Assembly (NCBI GenBank): GCA_016779225.1
Contig: JADHNZ010000003.1
Span: 1 to 64,000 of the forward strand
From: Planctomycetota bacterium
GTDB lineage: Bacteria; Planctomycetota; UBA1135; GCA-002686595
Direction of reading: 5' to 3'
Length of the DNA: 64,000 bases
The position numbers and the translations under genes were made by a program. Below, in pieces: positions 1 to 7,989 of the stretch. Under the pieces are notes generated by a model. It was given only the letters and a program-made list of their open reading frames with translations. It had not been told where the DNA came from and ran no database searches. Each line of letters opens with the position of its first letter. Within the stretch, counting starts at the first letter, position 1.

Positions 1-1273
1 CCGCGAGCAGCGCGCTCGCGGGCAGCGCGGGCAGGCGGTAGCGCGGGGTGTACCAGAACACCGTCACCACGCCGAACGCCGCAAGAGCAAGGAGCGCAGC
101 CGGCAGGAGCTCGGGCGCGCGCCGCCTGAGGGCCAGGAGGGCCGCTGCGAGGCCCGCCGCGGCCAGCCAGGCACCCGGCAGCGGGGCGAGCCAGAGGGTC
201 GGCAAGACTGCACCCCGCTCGAGGGTCACGAGGTCGATGTCGCCGTAGTGACGCGCCCCCAGGAACAGCGTGGCCTTGCGCAAGCCGAGGCCCAGCGCCC
301 TGCCCGGCTCGGCGCGCCACCAGGCCAGGCCCTGAGCCAGGAAGTGCCCACTCACCGCGTCCCAGCCGGCCTCAGGACCCAGCGCTCTCCGCGTCTCGGC
401 CAGGGCCTCCTGACGGTGCACGGCCTTGTCCATCGAGAGCCCCGAGCCGCTGATCGTCCCGTCGGCGCCGGGATTGTTGCCGTGGAAGAAGGTCACGCCT
501 GCGTGCGCCGTGACCGGGATCCACACGCCTCCAGCGAGGCGGTTGTGCAGGGTGGCTGGCGCGATGGCCAGGGCGGCGGCAGCCGCGACGATGCCGCCCG
601 AGCGCGCGCCGTAGCGCAGGCCGGCCCAGAGCCCCAGCGCAAGGATCAGCGGCAGCATCACGGGCCACGCCAGGGTGGCGAGACCGGCGGCCAGGCCGAG
701 CAGGAGCGCGCCGCGAGCGGTCGGCGCGCCCGCAAGGGCCGTCGCGCGCTCGAGGACCCATGCGGCCAGCAGGAGCTGGGCGCTGCCCGACAGCACGCGG
801 CCGGAGGTGTGTGCCACATCGGTCGTGAACAGCAGCAGCGCGGCGGCGAGGGCGGGCGCCCAGGGGCTCGCAGGCAGGAGGCGGCCGGCCGCGCGCGCCA
901 CGAGGGCCGCGGCGCCGAGGAGCAGCACGACCTGCACCACGCTCCAGGCCAGCAAGCCGCCGCCTAGCGCGCGCACCAGAGCCGCGAGGTAGGGCACGAG
1001 GGGCGCGCCAAAGAAGGGCGCCTCGTCGATCCAGTCCCCGGCTGCGATGCGCCCGGCCCACTCCCAGTTGTGGCCAGCATCGCTCTGCGGGATGCGGCTG
1101 AAGGGGTTGCTGCTCCAGTCCTGGCTGCGCACCAGCACCTGCACCAGGAGCCCGGCCACGAGCACCAGCGCGAGGCGCGTCCGTGACGCAGACCCAGCCG
1201 CCGCGCGCAGCTCGTCGGCGGACGGCGGAGCCGCCTGCCTGCCGCGGGGTTCGAGGGGCTCGAGCTCGGTCAT
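1..1273 (-). CDS. GT-C fold (PMT/ArnT-like) membrane glycosyltransferase, C-terminus cut by window edge
   Basis: Reverse translation from the ATG at 1273 stays open to the window edge (424 codons), so the 3' end is missing. After a polar N-terminus there is a first membrane segment (LALVLVAGLLVQVLV), then a long loop with NWEWAGRIAAGDW and APFFGAPLVPYL, then several Ala/Leu-rich membrane segments. Near the edge a loop carries HGNNPGAD, followed by another segment and YTPRYRLPALP. This pattern is typical of PMT/GT39-like lipid-linked-sugar transferases that work at the membrane. It starts 2 nt after the stop of the upstream FG-GAP protein, so it is the third gene of a TPR, FG-GAP, GT operon. 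Sugar and acceptor are unknown. Confidence 0.75.
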   Translation of the reverse strand, partial: MTELEPLEPRGRQAAPPSADELRAAAGSASRTRLALVLVAGLLVQVLVRSQDWSSNPFSRIPQSDAGHNWEWAGRIAAGDWIDEAPFFGAPLVPYLAALVRALGGGLLAWSVVQVVLLLGAAALVARAAGRLLPASPWAPALAAALLLFTTDVAHTSGRVLSGSAQLLLAAWVLERATALAGAPTARGALLLGLAAGLATLAWPVMLPLILALGLWAGLRYGARSGGIVAAAAALAIAPATLHNRLAGGVWIPVTAHAGVTFFHGNNPGADGTISGSGLSMDKAVHRQEALAETRRALGPEAGWDAVSGHFLAQGLAWWRAEPGRALGLGLRKATLFLGARHYGDIDLVTLERGAVLPTLWLAPLPGAWLAAAGLAAALLALRRRAPELLPAALLALAAFGVVTVFWYTPRYRLPALPASALLA

Positions 1274-1275
1274 GC

Positions 1276-2955
1276 TCAGGTCCCTTCGACGCGCACGACG
1301 CCCGGCTTGCCCTGTTCAGCGCGGTAGTGACCGCCCGCCTCGAGCGGCCCGAGCTCCTGCTCGCTCCCGTCGTGCCAGCGCACTCGCGCGCGCTCCGCCC
1401 GCGCGGCCTCTCCAAGACCCAGGTGCAGCAGCCGCGGACCGCTAGAGAGGAAGCCTCCCTGCGCCCCGTGGAAGACCACCGAGGTGCGCCCCTCGACGGT
1501 CACCTCCAGGCGCGCACCCAGGGGCTCGCCCAGGCCCCCCGCGGCGCGCAGGTCGAGCCACACCGCCCCCCCCTGCGGAGAGTCGTTGCGCAGCAGGACC
1601 GGGCTGCCGTCCAGGACCCCCATCACGAGATCCAGGTCTCCGTCCTCGTCCACATCCCCCGCGCAGCCGCCCCGCGCGGACCAGCCCGCGGCGAATGCCG
1701 GTCCCCCACCGCCCTCGGGAGCGGCGAAGCGCCCCGTACCGTCGCCCCGGAAGAGCAGCGGCCTCTGCGCGTAGCCGGGACCTCCGGAAACCGCATCCAT
1801 CTGGGGATAGACATGGCCGTTGAAGGCCCACAGGTCGAGGGCTCCGTCGGCGTCGAGGTCGTCGAAGCCGCACGCCCACCCCAGGCTGCTCCAGGTCGGC
1901 GCGTGCAGGCGGGCGCGCGTGGTGCGGTCGCGCCAGAAGCCGTCGCTGCCGCGCTGATAGAGCGTGAAGTAGTCGCTCGAGAAGTTCGTCACGAAGAGGT
2001 CCGGCTGGCCATCGGCCTGGGCATCGCCAAGCGCAAGCCCCATCCCCGCCTGCGGTCCGCCCTCCATGGACAGGGCGCACCCCAGGCGACCGGCGACCTC
2101 CTCGAAGCTCCCGTCGCCACGGTTGCGCCAGAGCTGGTTCGGCGTGGTGTCGTTGGCGACATAGAGGTCCAGCCAGCCGTCCCCGTCTTCATCGAGGACC
2201 AGGGCCTGGAACCCGTAGTGCGGCTCCGCGGTCACAAGACCCGCAGCGGCGGTGGCGTCCACGAAGGTGCCGTCGGCCTCCGCACGGTAGAGGCGATCCT
2301 GCTGACCGTCGAGGCCGGTAGGCCCGTAGTAGACCTCCTGCTCCAGGAAGCGGCTCGGCCCCTTGACCTCCACCGCGGCCCGGTCGAACGCGATGTGGTT
2401 CACCACGAAGAGGTCGAGGTCTCCGTCGCGATCGTGGTCGAGCCAAACCGCGCCCGTGCTCCAGGACGGGTCCGCCAAGCCAAGCTCCTGGGCCACCTCG
2501 TCGAAGGTCCCGTCACCGCGGTTGCGCAGCAGCCGGTTGGGGCCCCGGCGGGTGATGTAGAGGTCCACATCGCCGTCACCGTCGAAGTCCGTGGCGTTGA
2601 CCCCGTAGCTCCACGAGCCGTCGGCCGCAGGGAGCGCGGCGGGCGAGGGTGCGAAGGTCCCGTCACCGCGCCCCAGGTGCAGGCTGTCGGGCACCTCGCC
2701 GCCGATCACGAAGAGGTCGAGGTGGCCGTCGCCGTCGAGGTCGCGCAGGGCGATCCCCGCGCCGAAGGAGTCGGTGACGAAGGGCTTGGTGGGCGCACCG
2801 GTTCGATTGCGGGCGGCAACGAGGCCCTCCTGTGCCACGAACCACAGGGCCGCCCCCTCGGGCGCCGGTGCCGGGCCGCCGCCGCACGCGCTCCAGAGGG
2901 GAGCCGTCCCAAGGAGAACGAGCCACGGGGCCCGCGCGGGGAGAGGCCTCGTCAT
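1276..2955 (-). CDS. FG-GAP/VCBS repeat lipoprotein with C-terminal ASPIC/UnbV domain (CRTAC1-like)
   Basis: This is a 559-residue exported protein. The N-terminus ends in a lipobox-like LWSAC followed by Gly/Pro, so it is probably an outer-membrane or periplasmic lipoprotein. Calcium-binding type repeats recur through the protein: DLDGDGHLDLF, DFDGDGDVDLY, DHDRDGDLDLF, DEDGDGWLDLY, DLDADGALDLW and DVDEDGDLDLV, as expected for a beta-propeller. About residues 470-545 match ASPIC/UnbV (FLSSGPRLLHLGLGEA and RVRWHDGSEQEL). Its ATG overlaps the TGA of the upstream TPR gene (ATGA), so the two are translationally coupled. The family is common in Planctomycetota and is usually taken to mediate adhesion or carbohydrate binding; the ligand cannot be read from the sequence. 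Confidence 0.9.
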   Translation of the reverse strand: MTRPLPARAPWLVLLGTAPLWSACGGGPAPAPEGAALWFVAQEGLVAARNRTGAPTKPFVTDSFGAGIALRDLDGDGHLDLFVIGGEVPDSLHLGRGDGTFAPSPAALPAADGSWSYGVNATDFDGDGDVDLYITRRGPNRLLRNRGDGTFDEVAQELGLADPSWSTGAVWLDHDRDGDLDLFVVNHIAFDRAAVEVKGPSRFLEQEVYYGPTGLDGQQDRLYRAEADGTFVDATAAAGLVTAEPHYGFQALVLDEDGDGWLDLYVANDTTPNQLWRNRGDGSFEEVAGRLGCALSMEGGPQAGMGLALGDAQADGQPDLFVTNFSSDYFTLYQRGSDGFWRDRTTRARLHAPTWSSLGWACGFDDLDADGALDLWAFNGHVYPQMDAVSGGPGYAQRPLLFRGDGTGRFAAPEGGGGPAFAAGWSARGGCAGDVDEDGDLDLVMGVLDGSPVLLRNDSPQGGAVWLDLRAAGGLGEPLGARLEVTVEGRTSVVFHGAQGGFLSSGPRLLHLGLGEAARAERARVRWHDGSEQELGPLEAGGHYRAEQGKPGVVRVEGT

Positions 2956-3959
2956 CGGCCCTCGCGTTGGCGGAGCAGATCGAGGAGCGCGGTGCGCAGG
3001 GAGGCAGCCTCCTCGCTGCCGTTGTCCCGCAGGAGTGCGTCATCGCAGGCAACCACGGCTCCGACGAGGTCATCCAGTGCCGCCAGCACGCGCGCGTGCG
3101 CGAGGAACACGCTGGGGTCCGCCTCGGCGCGCCGCGTAGCCTCGAGGGAGCGCTCCCGCGCAAGGGCGCTGTCTCCGGCGGCCAGGGACAGGAGTGCCAG
3201 CTCCATCCACGGGCGCGGGTCGTACTCGCTCGCAGCGATCACGAGCTCGAAGTGCACCTCCGCGGTGACGGGGTCCCCCTGCAGCGCAGCCAGCCGGCCA
3301 GCGGCCTGATGGGCCTCCGCGCTGTCCCGGTCGAGCTCAAAGGCGCGGTCCACCCAGCGCGAGGCGCCAGCAAGGTCCATGAGCTCGAGGCGGGCGGTCG
3401 CGGCCGCCGCGGCCACGCGGGGATCGCCCGGCGCAGCGGCCGCCGCGGCTTCGAGCTGCACCACGCGCTGCTCGGCCAGCTTCAGGCGCTCGAACTCAGC
3501 CAGGGAGGCCTCGGCGTCGAGATCCTGTCCAAGGCGCCGCTGGGTCTGTGCCAGCCGGAACCAGGCCTCGCGCCGCATGGGCTCGCGCTCCAGGGCCGCC
3601 ACGAAGGCGAGGGCCGCCTCCCGGTCCTGCCCCTCGGCTTCGAGGGCCTCACCGCGGGTCTGATGGAAGCGCGCGCTGTCGAGGCCCAGGGCCGCGGCCC
3701 GCTCGAGAGCCTCCAGCGCTCCGGGGAGGCCGGAGAGCACCCGCATCTCGCCCAGGCGGTGCCAGGCGCCCACATGGGTCGGGTCCAGCGCCAGCGCCTG
3801 CTCGAGGAGAGCGGCGGCCTCGGGGGTGTCGCCGGTTCCGGCCACCTCCTGGGCGCGCTGGATCAGGGTCCGCGCATCGGCCGGCTCGGAGGGCCCCGGT
3901 GCGTCTCCCCCGCCGCAGGCGGCCAGGAGGAGGATCAGCCAGAGAGGAGTACGGGACAT
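2952..3959 (-). CDS. TPR-repeat lipoprotein
   Basis: This is a 335-residue protein starting MSRTPLWLILLLAACGGG, a short signal sequence with a lipobox (LLAAC). Helical tetratricopeptide repeats follow, for example ALDPTHVGAWHRLGEMRVLSG, cut here to its core HVGAWHRLGE, and later AEAHQAAGRLAALQGDP. In-frame ATG codons further upstream would bury the signal sequence and lie above a promoter-like TAGAAT (minus strand, 3975-3970), so 3959 is preferred. TPR proteins are scaffolds for protein complexes. Coupling to the FG-GAP/UnbV gene suggests the two work at the cell envelope. Planctomycetes often pair TPR and ASPIC/UnbV proteins, but the partner complex is unknown. Confidence 0.85.
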   Translation of the reverse strand: MSRTPLWLILLLAACGGGDAPGPSEPADARTLIQRAQEVAGTGDTPEAAALLEQALALDPTHVGAWHRLGEMRVLSGLPGALEALERAAALGLDSARFHQTRGEALEAEGQDREAALAFVAALEREPMRREAWFRLAQTQRRLGQDLDAEASLAEFERLKLAEQRVVQLEAAAAAAPGDPRVAAAAATARLELMDLAGASRWVDRAFELDRDSAEAHQAAGRLAALQGDPVTAEVHFELVIAASEYDPRPWMELALLSLAAGDSALARERSLEATRRAEADPSVFLAHARVLAALDDLVGAVVACDDALLRDNGSEEAASLRTALLDLLRQREGR

Positions 3960-3969
3960 CGCGGCGGCG

Positions 3970-3975
3970 ATTCTA
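3970..3975 (-). promoter_or_regulatory. Putative -10 element TAGAAT of the TPR operon
   Basis: The minus strand reads TAGAAT, close to TATAAT, 10 nt before the ATG at 3959. Transcription 7 nt downstream would leave a leader of only 3-4 nt. No clear -35 box is seen. Confidence 0.45.
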
Positions 3976-4135
3976 GCCGCTCGCACGCCTGCGCCACGCC
4001 CCCAGGAGAGGGATCGCCACAGGGGGATCACCGAGCCGTCCCGCGGACCGGATGCGAATGAAGCGTGCGCCTGCGCGTAGGTTGGGGCAGGCGCCCCGCG
4101 AACCCACCCGGCGAGCTGGCGGCGTCCGAGGACCC

Positions 4136-5020
4136 ATGCAAGCCCCCCGCACGCACACGAACGAGCTCCCCTTCACCCCCGTCGGAGGCTGGCCCGCCTT
4201 CGGCACCTGGCTCCTGCTCCTCGCGGGGACCATCGCCCTCCTCGTCTCGGGAGCGGGGAGCGGCTCTCCGCCGCTGGTGATCAGCGGCGTCCTGATGATC
4301 CCCGTGTGCATCCTCGGCCTGGTGGGATTCTTCATCGTGAATCCCAACGAGTCCCGGGTCCTGGTCCTCTTCGGCCGCTACCGCGGGAGCGTGCGGCGCG
4401 AGGGGTTCTTCTGGACCAACCCGTTCACTGCGAAGCACCGGATCAGCCTCCGTGACCACAACCTCGAGGGCTCGCGGCTGAAGGTCAATGACCTGCTCGG
4501 CAACCCCATCGACATCAGCGCCGTCGTCGTGTGGCGCGTCTCGGACACGGCGCGCGCGCGCTTCGATGTGGAGGACTACGAGCACTATGTCCATGTGCAG
4601 TCGGAGGCCGCGGTCCGGCACCTCGCCACCCGCTACCCCTACGACGACCTGGAGCTGGAGGACGCCGAAGTCACCCTGCGCGGCAGCTCCGACGAGATCG
4701 CCGAGCAGCTCCAGGAGGAGCTCTCCCAGCGGCTTGCACGCGCGGGCATCGAGATCGTCGAGGCCCGGCTCAACCACCTGGCCTACGCCCCCGAGATCGC
4801 GAGCGCCATGCTCCAGCGCCAGCAGGCCAAGGCCATCATCGCGGCCCGCCGCCAGATCGTGGAGGGCGCGGTCAGCATGGTCCATATGGCCCTCGAGCAG
4901 CTCGACGAGGACGGGACGGTCAAGCTCGACGCCGAGGACAAGGCCTCCCTCGTCGGCAACCTGCTCGTGGTGCTCTGCGGCCAGAGCCACGCCCAGCCGG
5001 TGATCTCCGCCGGGGGCTAG
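4136..5020 (+). CDS. SPFH/Band 7 (stomatin-prohibitin) family membrane protein
   Basis: A 294-residue protein with two N-terminal membrane segments (about residues 15-65: [16 protein letters not shown] and [16 protein letters not shown]). The SPFH core follows: [27 protein letters not shown], then [17 protein letters not shown], and a helical region with [18 protein letters not shown] and [15 protein letters not shown] that is highly characteristic of the family. SPFH proteins form large membrane rings that organise microdomains or control membrane proteases. An upstream in-frame ATG at 4052 would add a very basic extension, so [12 protein letters not shown] at 4136 is preferred. It stands alone and converges on the next gene. 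No protease partner is adjacent. Confidence 0.88.
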   Translation: MQAPRTHTNELPFTPVGGWPAFGTWLLLLAGTIALLVSGAGSGSPPLVISGVLMIPVCILGLVGFFIVNPNESRVLVLFGRYRGSVRREGFFWTNPFTAKHRISLRDHNLEGSRLKVNDLLGNPIDISAVVVWRVSDTARARFDVEDYEHYVHVQSEAAVRHLATRYPYDDLELEDAEVTLRGSSDEIAEQLQEELSQRLARAGIEIVEARLNHLAYAPEIASAMLQRQQAKAIIAARRQIVEGAVSMVHMALEQLDEDGTVKLDAEDKASLVGNLLVVLCGQSHAQPVISAGG

Positions 5021-5032
5021 GACCGCCTGCGC

Positions 5033-5677
5033 TCAGAACCCGAAGCGCAGCCCGGCGAGGACCACCGTGCCCTCGAGGTCGATCTCGACCTGGCCCTGGA
5101 CATCCTGCGAGGGGAACAGGGGCGCGATGTGGTTGAGCTCGACGAAGGGGGCGAGGCGCAGGCCGCGCCACTCGGCCAGACGGTCCACGGGAACCTCGAT
5201 CCCCACCCCGGCGCGCAGGCTGAGCTGGGGGCCAAGGGCATCCCCGAGGGGATTCACGACCCGGAACTCGGGATTCGCGAGGGTGACCCAGGAGAGGACA
5301 TAGGCGCGGAAGGGGCCGGCCGGCGAGAAGTAGTACCGGCCGCCCGCACCCACCTCGGGGGACTCCACCTCGTAGGTCGAGATGACCTGGCCGTTGAACT
5401 CCTGGATGAAGGTCAGGTTCCCGCGGGCAGCGCGGAAGCCCAGGAAGGCGCGCTTCTCGAAGTGCTTGCCCGAGGGCACCAGCAGGTCGGCGCCAACCTC
5501 CACATCCTCAGAGTCGTACGGCGTGGGGCCCGCGTTGAGGACATTGGTCCGAACCGAGACGGTCAGGTCCTCGGCCACGGGCTGGCCCACGGAGACGGCC
5601 GGGCGCCAGCGGCTGCCCTCAGGCAGCGCACAGGCTGGCAGCAGGCTGGCGAGGGCGAGGAAGAGCGCGAGGCGCAT
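5033..5677 (-). CDS. Small outer-membrane beta-barrel-like lipoprotein or exported protein
   Basis: 214 residues. The N-terminus MRLALFLALASLLPACALP is a signal peptide with a possible lipobox (LLPAC). The rest is a series of amphipathic strands (GRYYFSPAGPFRAYVLSWV, LSLRAGVGIEVPV, LAPFVELNHI) and the protein ends in a terminal aromatic, GLRFGF, the usual last strand of an outer-membrane barrel. A family name cannot be assigned. The ATG is preceded 6 nt upstream by TAGTCT, so the mRNA may be leaderless. It is convergent with the SPFH gene (12 nt apart). Function is unknown; a small porin or envelope-stability protein is possible. Confidence 0.7.
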   Translation of the reverse strand: MRLALFLALASLLPACALPEGSRWRPAVSVGQPVAEDLTVSVRTNVLNAGPTPYDSEDVEVGADLLVPSGKHFEKRAFLGFRAARGNLTFIQEFNGQVISTYEVESPEVGAGGRYYFSPAGPFRAYVLSWVTLANPEFRVVNPLGDALGPQLSLRAGVGIEVPVDRLAEWRGLRLAPFVELNHIAPLFPSQDVQGQVEIDLEGTVVLAGLRFGF

Positions 5678-5683
5678 GGAGGA

Positions 5684-5689
5684 AGACTA
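5684..5689 (-). promoter_or_regulatory. TAGTCT -10 element, leaderless-type promoter
   Basis: The minus strand has TAGTCT, then six nucleotides (TCCTCC), then ATG at 5677. Initiation 7 nt after the hexamer falls on the A of the start codon. The same TAGTCT-N6-ATG arrangement precedes the gene at 37309. Confidence 0.5.
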
Positions 5690-5740
5690 GGACTCTGGCG
5701 CAGCCCAGGCGAGCGAGTGGGCCAAGTTGGCCGCCTTGGG

Positions 5741-7120
5741 TCACGCCGGGGTGCCCGCAGCGGCCCCGCCACTCCGCGCCAGCAGCAGGTACGCCAGCAG
5801 CGCGCCGCCAAGGGAGGCGAGGTAGGGATAGGGCCAGAGGCCCAGCGAGTCCCCGAGCACCCACAGGAGCGCGCCCGTGAGCAGGGCCGCGAGGGCTGAG
5901 CGCTGGCCGCCGTAGCGCGTGAAGAGGCCCATCACCACGCACACCAGGACGCCCGAGCTGCCGAAGGCCGAGGCCAGCTCGACCAGGGCGAACACGCCCT
6001 CGGAGCCGGCAGCAAGCCACCAGGCCGCGCCGGCTGCTCCCAGGACCGAGAGACGAGCGACCCGCAGGCGCTGGGCGTCCGAGGCCGAGCCGCCAAGGAT
6101 CAGGTTGCGCTCCACGAGCGAGCCCACCACGAGGAGTGCGGAGTCCACGGTGGAGAGGATGGCGGCCACCAGCGCGCCCGAGAACAGGACGAAGAGGCCG
6201 ACGGGGAGGTGCTCGCGCGCCAGGGTCGGGAGGAGCTGCTCGCCGTCCTCGAGGCCCGGCACGAGGCGCGCCCCCACGAGGCCGAGCACCACCGGAATGA
6301 CCCCAACCGCGAGGTACAGGCTGCCTCCGGCGAGGGCGGCGCCGCGCGCGGTCGCAGCGCTGCGCGCGGCGAGCGAGCGCGACACGACCTCCTGTGCGAC
6401 CACCGAGCCGCAGATCGGGATCGCCCAGGCCTCGATCACCTCGAGCAGGCCGTGTCCCTCGGAGGGGCCCGCGGCCGCCAGGCGCTCGGTCGCGGCCGCG
6501 ACCAGCTCCGACGCTCCGCCGAGCTGACCCATGACCGCGAAGAGCAGCAGCACGAGGCCGATCACGAGCACCGCGCCCTGGACCAGGTCGGTGACCACAT
6601 CAGCCAGCAGGCCGCCAAGCATCGTGTAGATCCCTGCCAGGATCGCAGCCACCGCCACGCCGGTCGCAGGGTCGATCCCTGGAGCCGCGCCCGCCAGGAC
6701 CGCGCCGAACGCGCGGATCTGCGCGGCGGCCCACAGGATCGAGGCCGGCATGAGGACCAGGGCCGCGGTCTTCTCAGTGCCTCCACCGAACCTGCGCGCG
6801 AAGAAGTCCGGCAGAGTGGTGATGCCCAGGCGCCACAGGGGGATCGCGAACACGAGCCCCATCGCCAGCAGGCAGATCCCATAGGCGAACGGCTCGACCG
6901 AGAGTGCGCCGAGCCCCTCGTCGTGCACCTGGCCGGCAGCCCCGACGCAGGTCTCCGCGCCGAACCAGGTCGCGAACACCGAGGCTCCCGCCATCCAGGG
7001 CCCGAGCCGACGCCCGGCGACGAAGAAGTCGTCCTCGGTCTGCACCCGCCGCGCAACCCACAGGCCGAGCGCCAGCTGGGCCAGGACCCACAGGGAGAGG
7101 AGGAGGAGCTCGGTCGTCAT
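5741..7120 (-). CDS. Sodium:solute symporter (SSS family)
   Basis: 459 residues, almost entirely hydrophobic helices. SSS hallmarks are present: RRVQTEDDFFVAGRRLGPW after the first helix, then ASVFATWFGAETCVGAAGQV, TLPDFFARRFGG, a helix with AGIYTMLGGLLADVVTDLVQ, and AAILSTVDSALLVVGSLVERN, the conserved Ser-rich sodium-site segment. The start at 7120 (MTTELLLL) is chosen because the in-frame extension upstream is Arg/Pro-rich and overlaps xdhC. It lies 47 nt downstream of the XdhC-like gene on the same strand, so co-transcription is likely. The substrate cannot be deduced; sugar, proline, pantothenate and sialic-acid-like carriers share this fold. Confidence 0.9.
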   Translation of the reverse strand: MTTELLLLSLWVLAQLALGLWVARRVQTEDDFFVAGRRLGPWMAGASVFATWFGAETCVGAAGQVHDEGLGALSVEPFAYGICLLAMGLVFAIPLWRLGITTLPDFFARRFGGGTEKTAALVLMPASILWAAAQIRAFGAVLAGAAPGIDPATGVAVAAILAGIYTMLGGLLADVVTDLVQGAVLVIGLVLLLFAVMGQLGGASELVAAATERLAAAGPSEGHGLLEVIEAWAIPICGSVVAQEVVSRSLAARSAATARGAALAGGSLYLAVGVIPVVLGLVGARLVPGLEDGEQLLPTLAREHLPVGLFVLFSGALVAAILSTVDSALLVVGSLVERNLILGGSASDAQRLRVARLSVLGAAGAAWWLAAGSEGVFALVELASAFGSSGVLVCVVMGLFTRYGGQRSALAALLTGALLWVLGDSLGLWPYPYLASLGGALLAYLLLARSGGAAAGTPA

Positions 7121-7167
7121 CAGCGCGGCGGGAAGATAGCCGCGCGGCTCCTCGAGGGGGAGCCCAA

Positions 7168-7959
7168 TCAGCCGCGGGCCGCCGGGAGGGCCTCCAGCAG
7201 CTCCGCAGCCGCGCCCAGGGCGATGACTCCGGGCTCCTTCGAGGTGCGGGAGCCGCCGATGGGGCAGCGGACGCGGGCCAGCTGGGCCTCGTCGAGGCCG
7301 CGCTGCAGGAGGCGGCCGCGGAAGCGCTGCCACTTGCGCTCGGAGCCGATGAGCCCGAGGTAGGGGAAAGGGCGCCGCAGGGCGGCCGCCACGAGCTCCA
7401 GGTCGAGCGCGTGGTCGTGGGTCATGATCAGCACGCAGGCGCCGTCGGGCAGCTCGTCCAGCTCCGCCTCGGGGGCGCCCGTGAACACCACGGTGAACGG
7501 GCGCTGTGCGGGCAGGCGCGGCTCGAGGGAGGCCTCATCGCGCGTGTCCACGAGCCGCACCTCGGCCCCCATCCAGGGCGCGAGGCCGCCGAGGGCCTGC
7601 CCCACATGGCCTGCGCCGAACACGGCGACAACGGGACGCGTCCAGGTCCACGCCTCGAGGAGCAGGGTCACCTCGCCGCCGCAGCACTGACCGGCACGCT
7701 CCGCCAGGGGCAGGCGCAGGGTCTCGGAGACGCTGCGGCCGGCGGCGAGCAGCTCGCGCGCGCGCTCCATGGCGAGGTGCTCCAGCCGGCCGCCGCCGAT
7801 CGTGCCGAACGCGAGGCGCTCGGCCGTGACGACCATGCGGGTGCCGATGTCCCGCGGCGCGCTTCCCACCACGCCCGTGACCGTCACGAGGGCGCAGGGC
7901 GTGCCCGCCTCGCGCAGGGCCGCGAGGGCACCGATCCAGTCGTGCTGATCCGCGGCCAT
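7168..7959 (-). CDS. xdhC: XdhC/CoxI family molybdoenzyme accessory protein
   Basis: 263 residues. The N-terminal XdhC part has GSAPRDIGTRMVV, GTIGGGRLEH and GQCCGGEVTLLLE. The C-terminal Rossmann part has VFGAGHVGQALG, VLIMTHDHALD and YLGLIGSERKWQRF, and ends with RCPIGG. XdhC binds molybdenum cofactor, promotes its sulfuration and hands it to xanthine-dehydrogenase-type enzymes in the cytoplasm. No molybdoenzyme subunit is encoded within the window, so its client lies elsewhere. It precedes the symporter, which could import a purine or related substrate; that link is inference. Family assignment is firm, the exact client is not. Confidence 0.9.
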   Translation of the reverse strand: MAADQHDWIGALAALREAGTPCALVTVTGVVGSAPRDIGTRMVVTAERLAFGTIGGGRLEHLAMERARELLAAGRSVSETLRLPLAERAGQCCGGEVTLLLEAWTWTRPVVAVFGAGHVGQALGGLAPWMGAEVRLVDTRDEASLEPRLPAQRPFTVVFTGAPEAELDELPDGACVLIMTHDHALDLELVAAALRRPFPYLGLIGSERKWQRFRGRLLQRGLDEAQLARVRCPIGGSRTSKEPGVIALGAAAELLEALPAARG

Positions 7960-7989
7960 TGCGAGCAGGGTAACTCCCCCCCGGGAGCC

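Noticed and set aside
1183-3309. Long plus-strand open frame opposite the FG-GAP and TPR genes
   Set aside because: It encodes low-complexity Arg/Glu/Val-rich text and is the antisense of well-recognised proteins; a GC-rich shadow.
5695-5710. TGGCGCAGCCCAGGC as a plus-strand sigma-54 promoter
   Set aside because: Spacing fits, but the -12 box lacks TT and no plus-strand gene follows.
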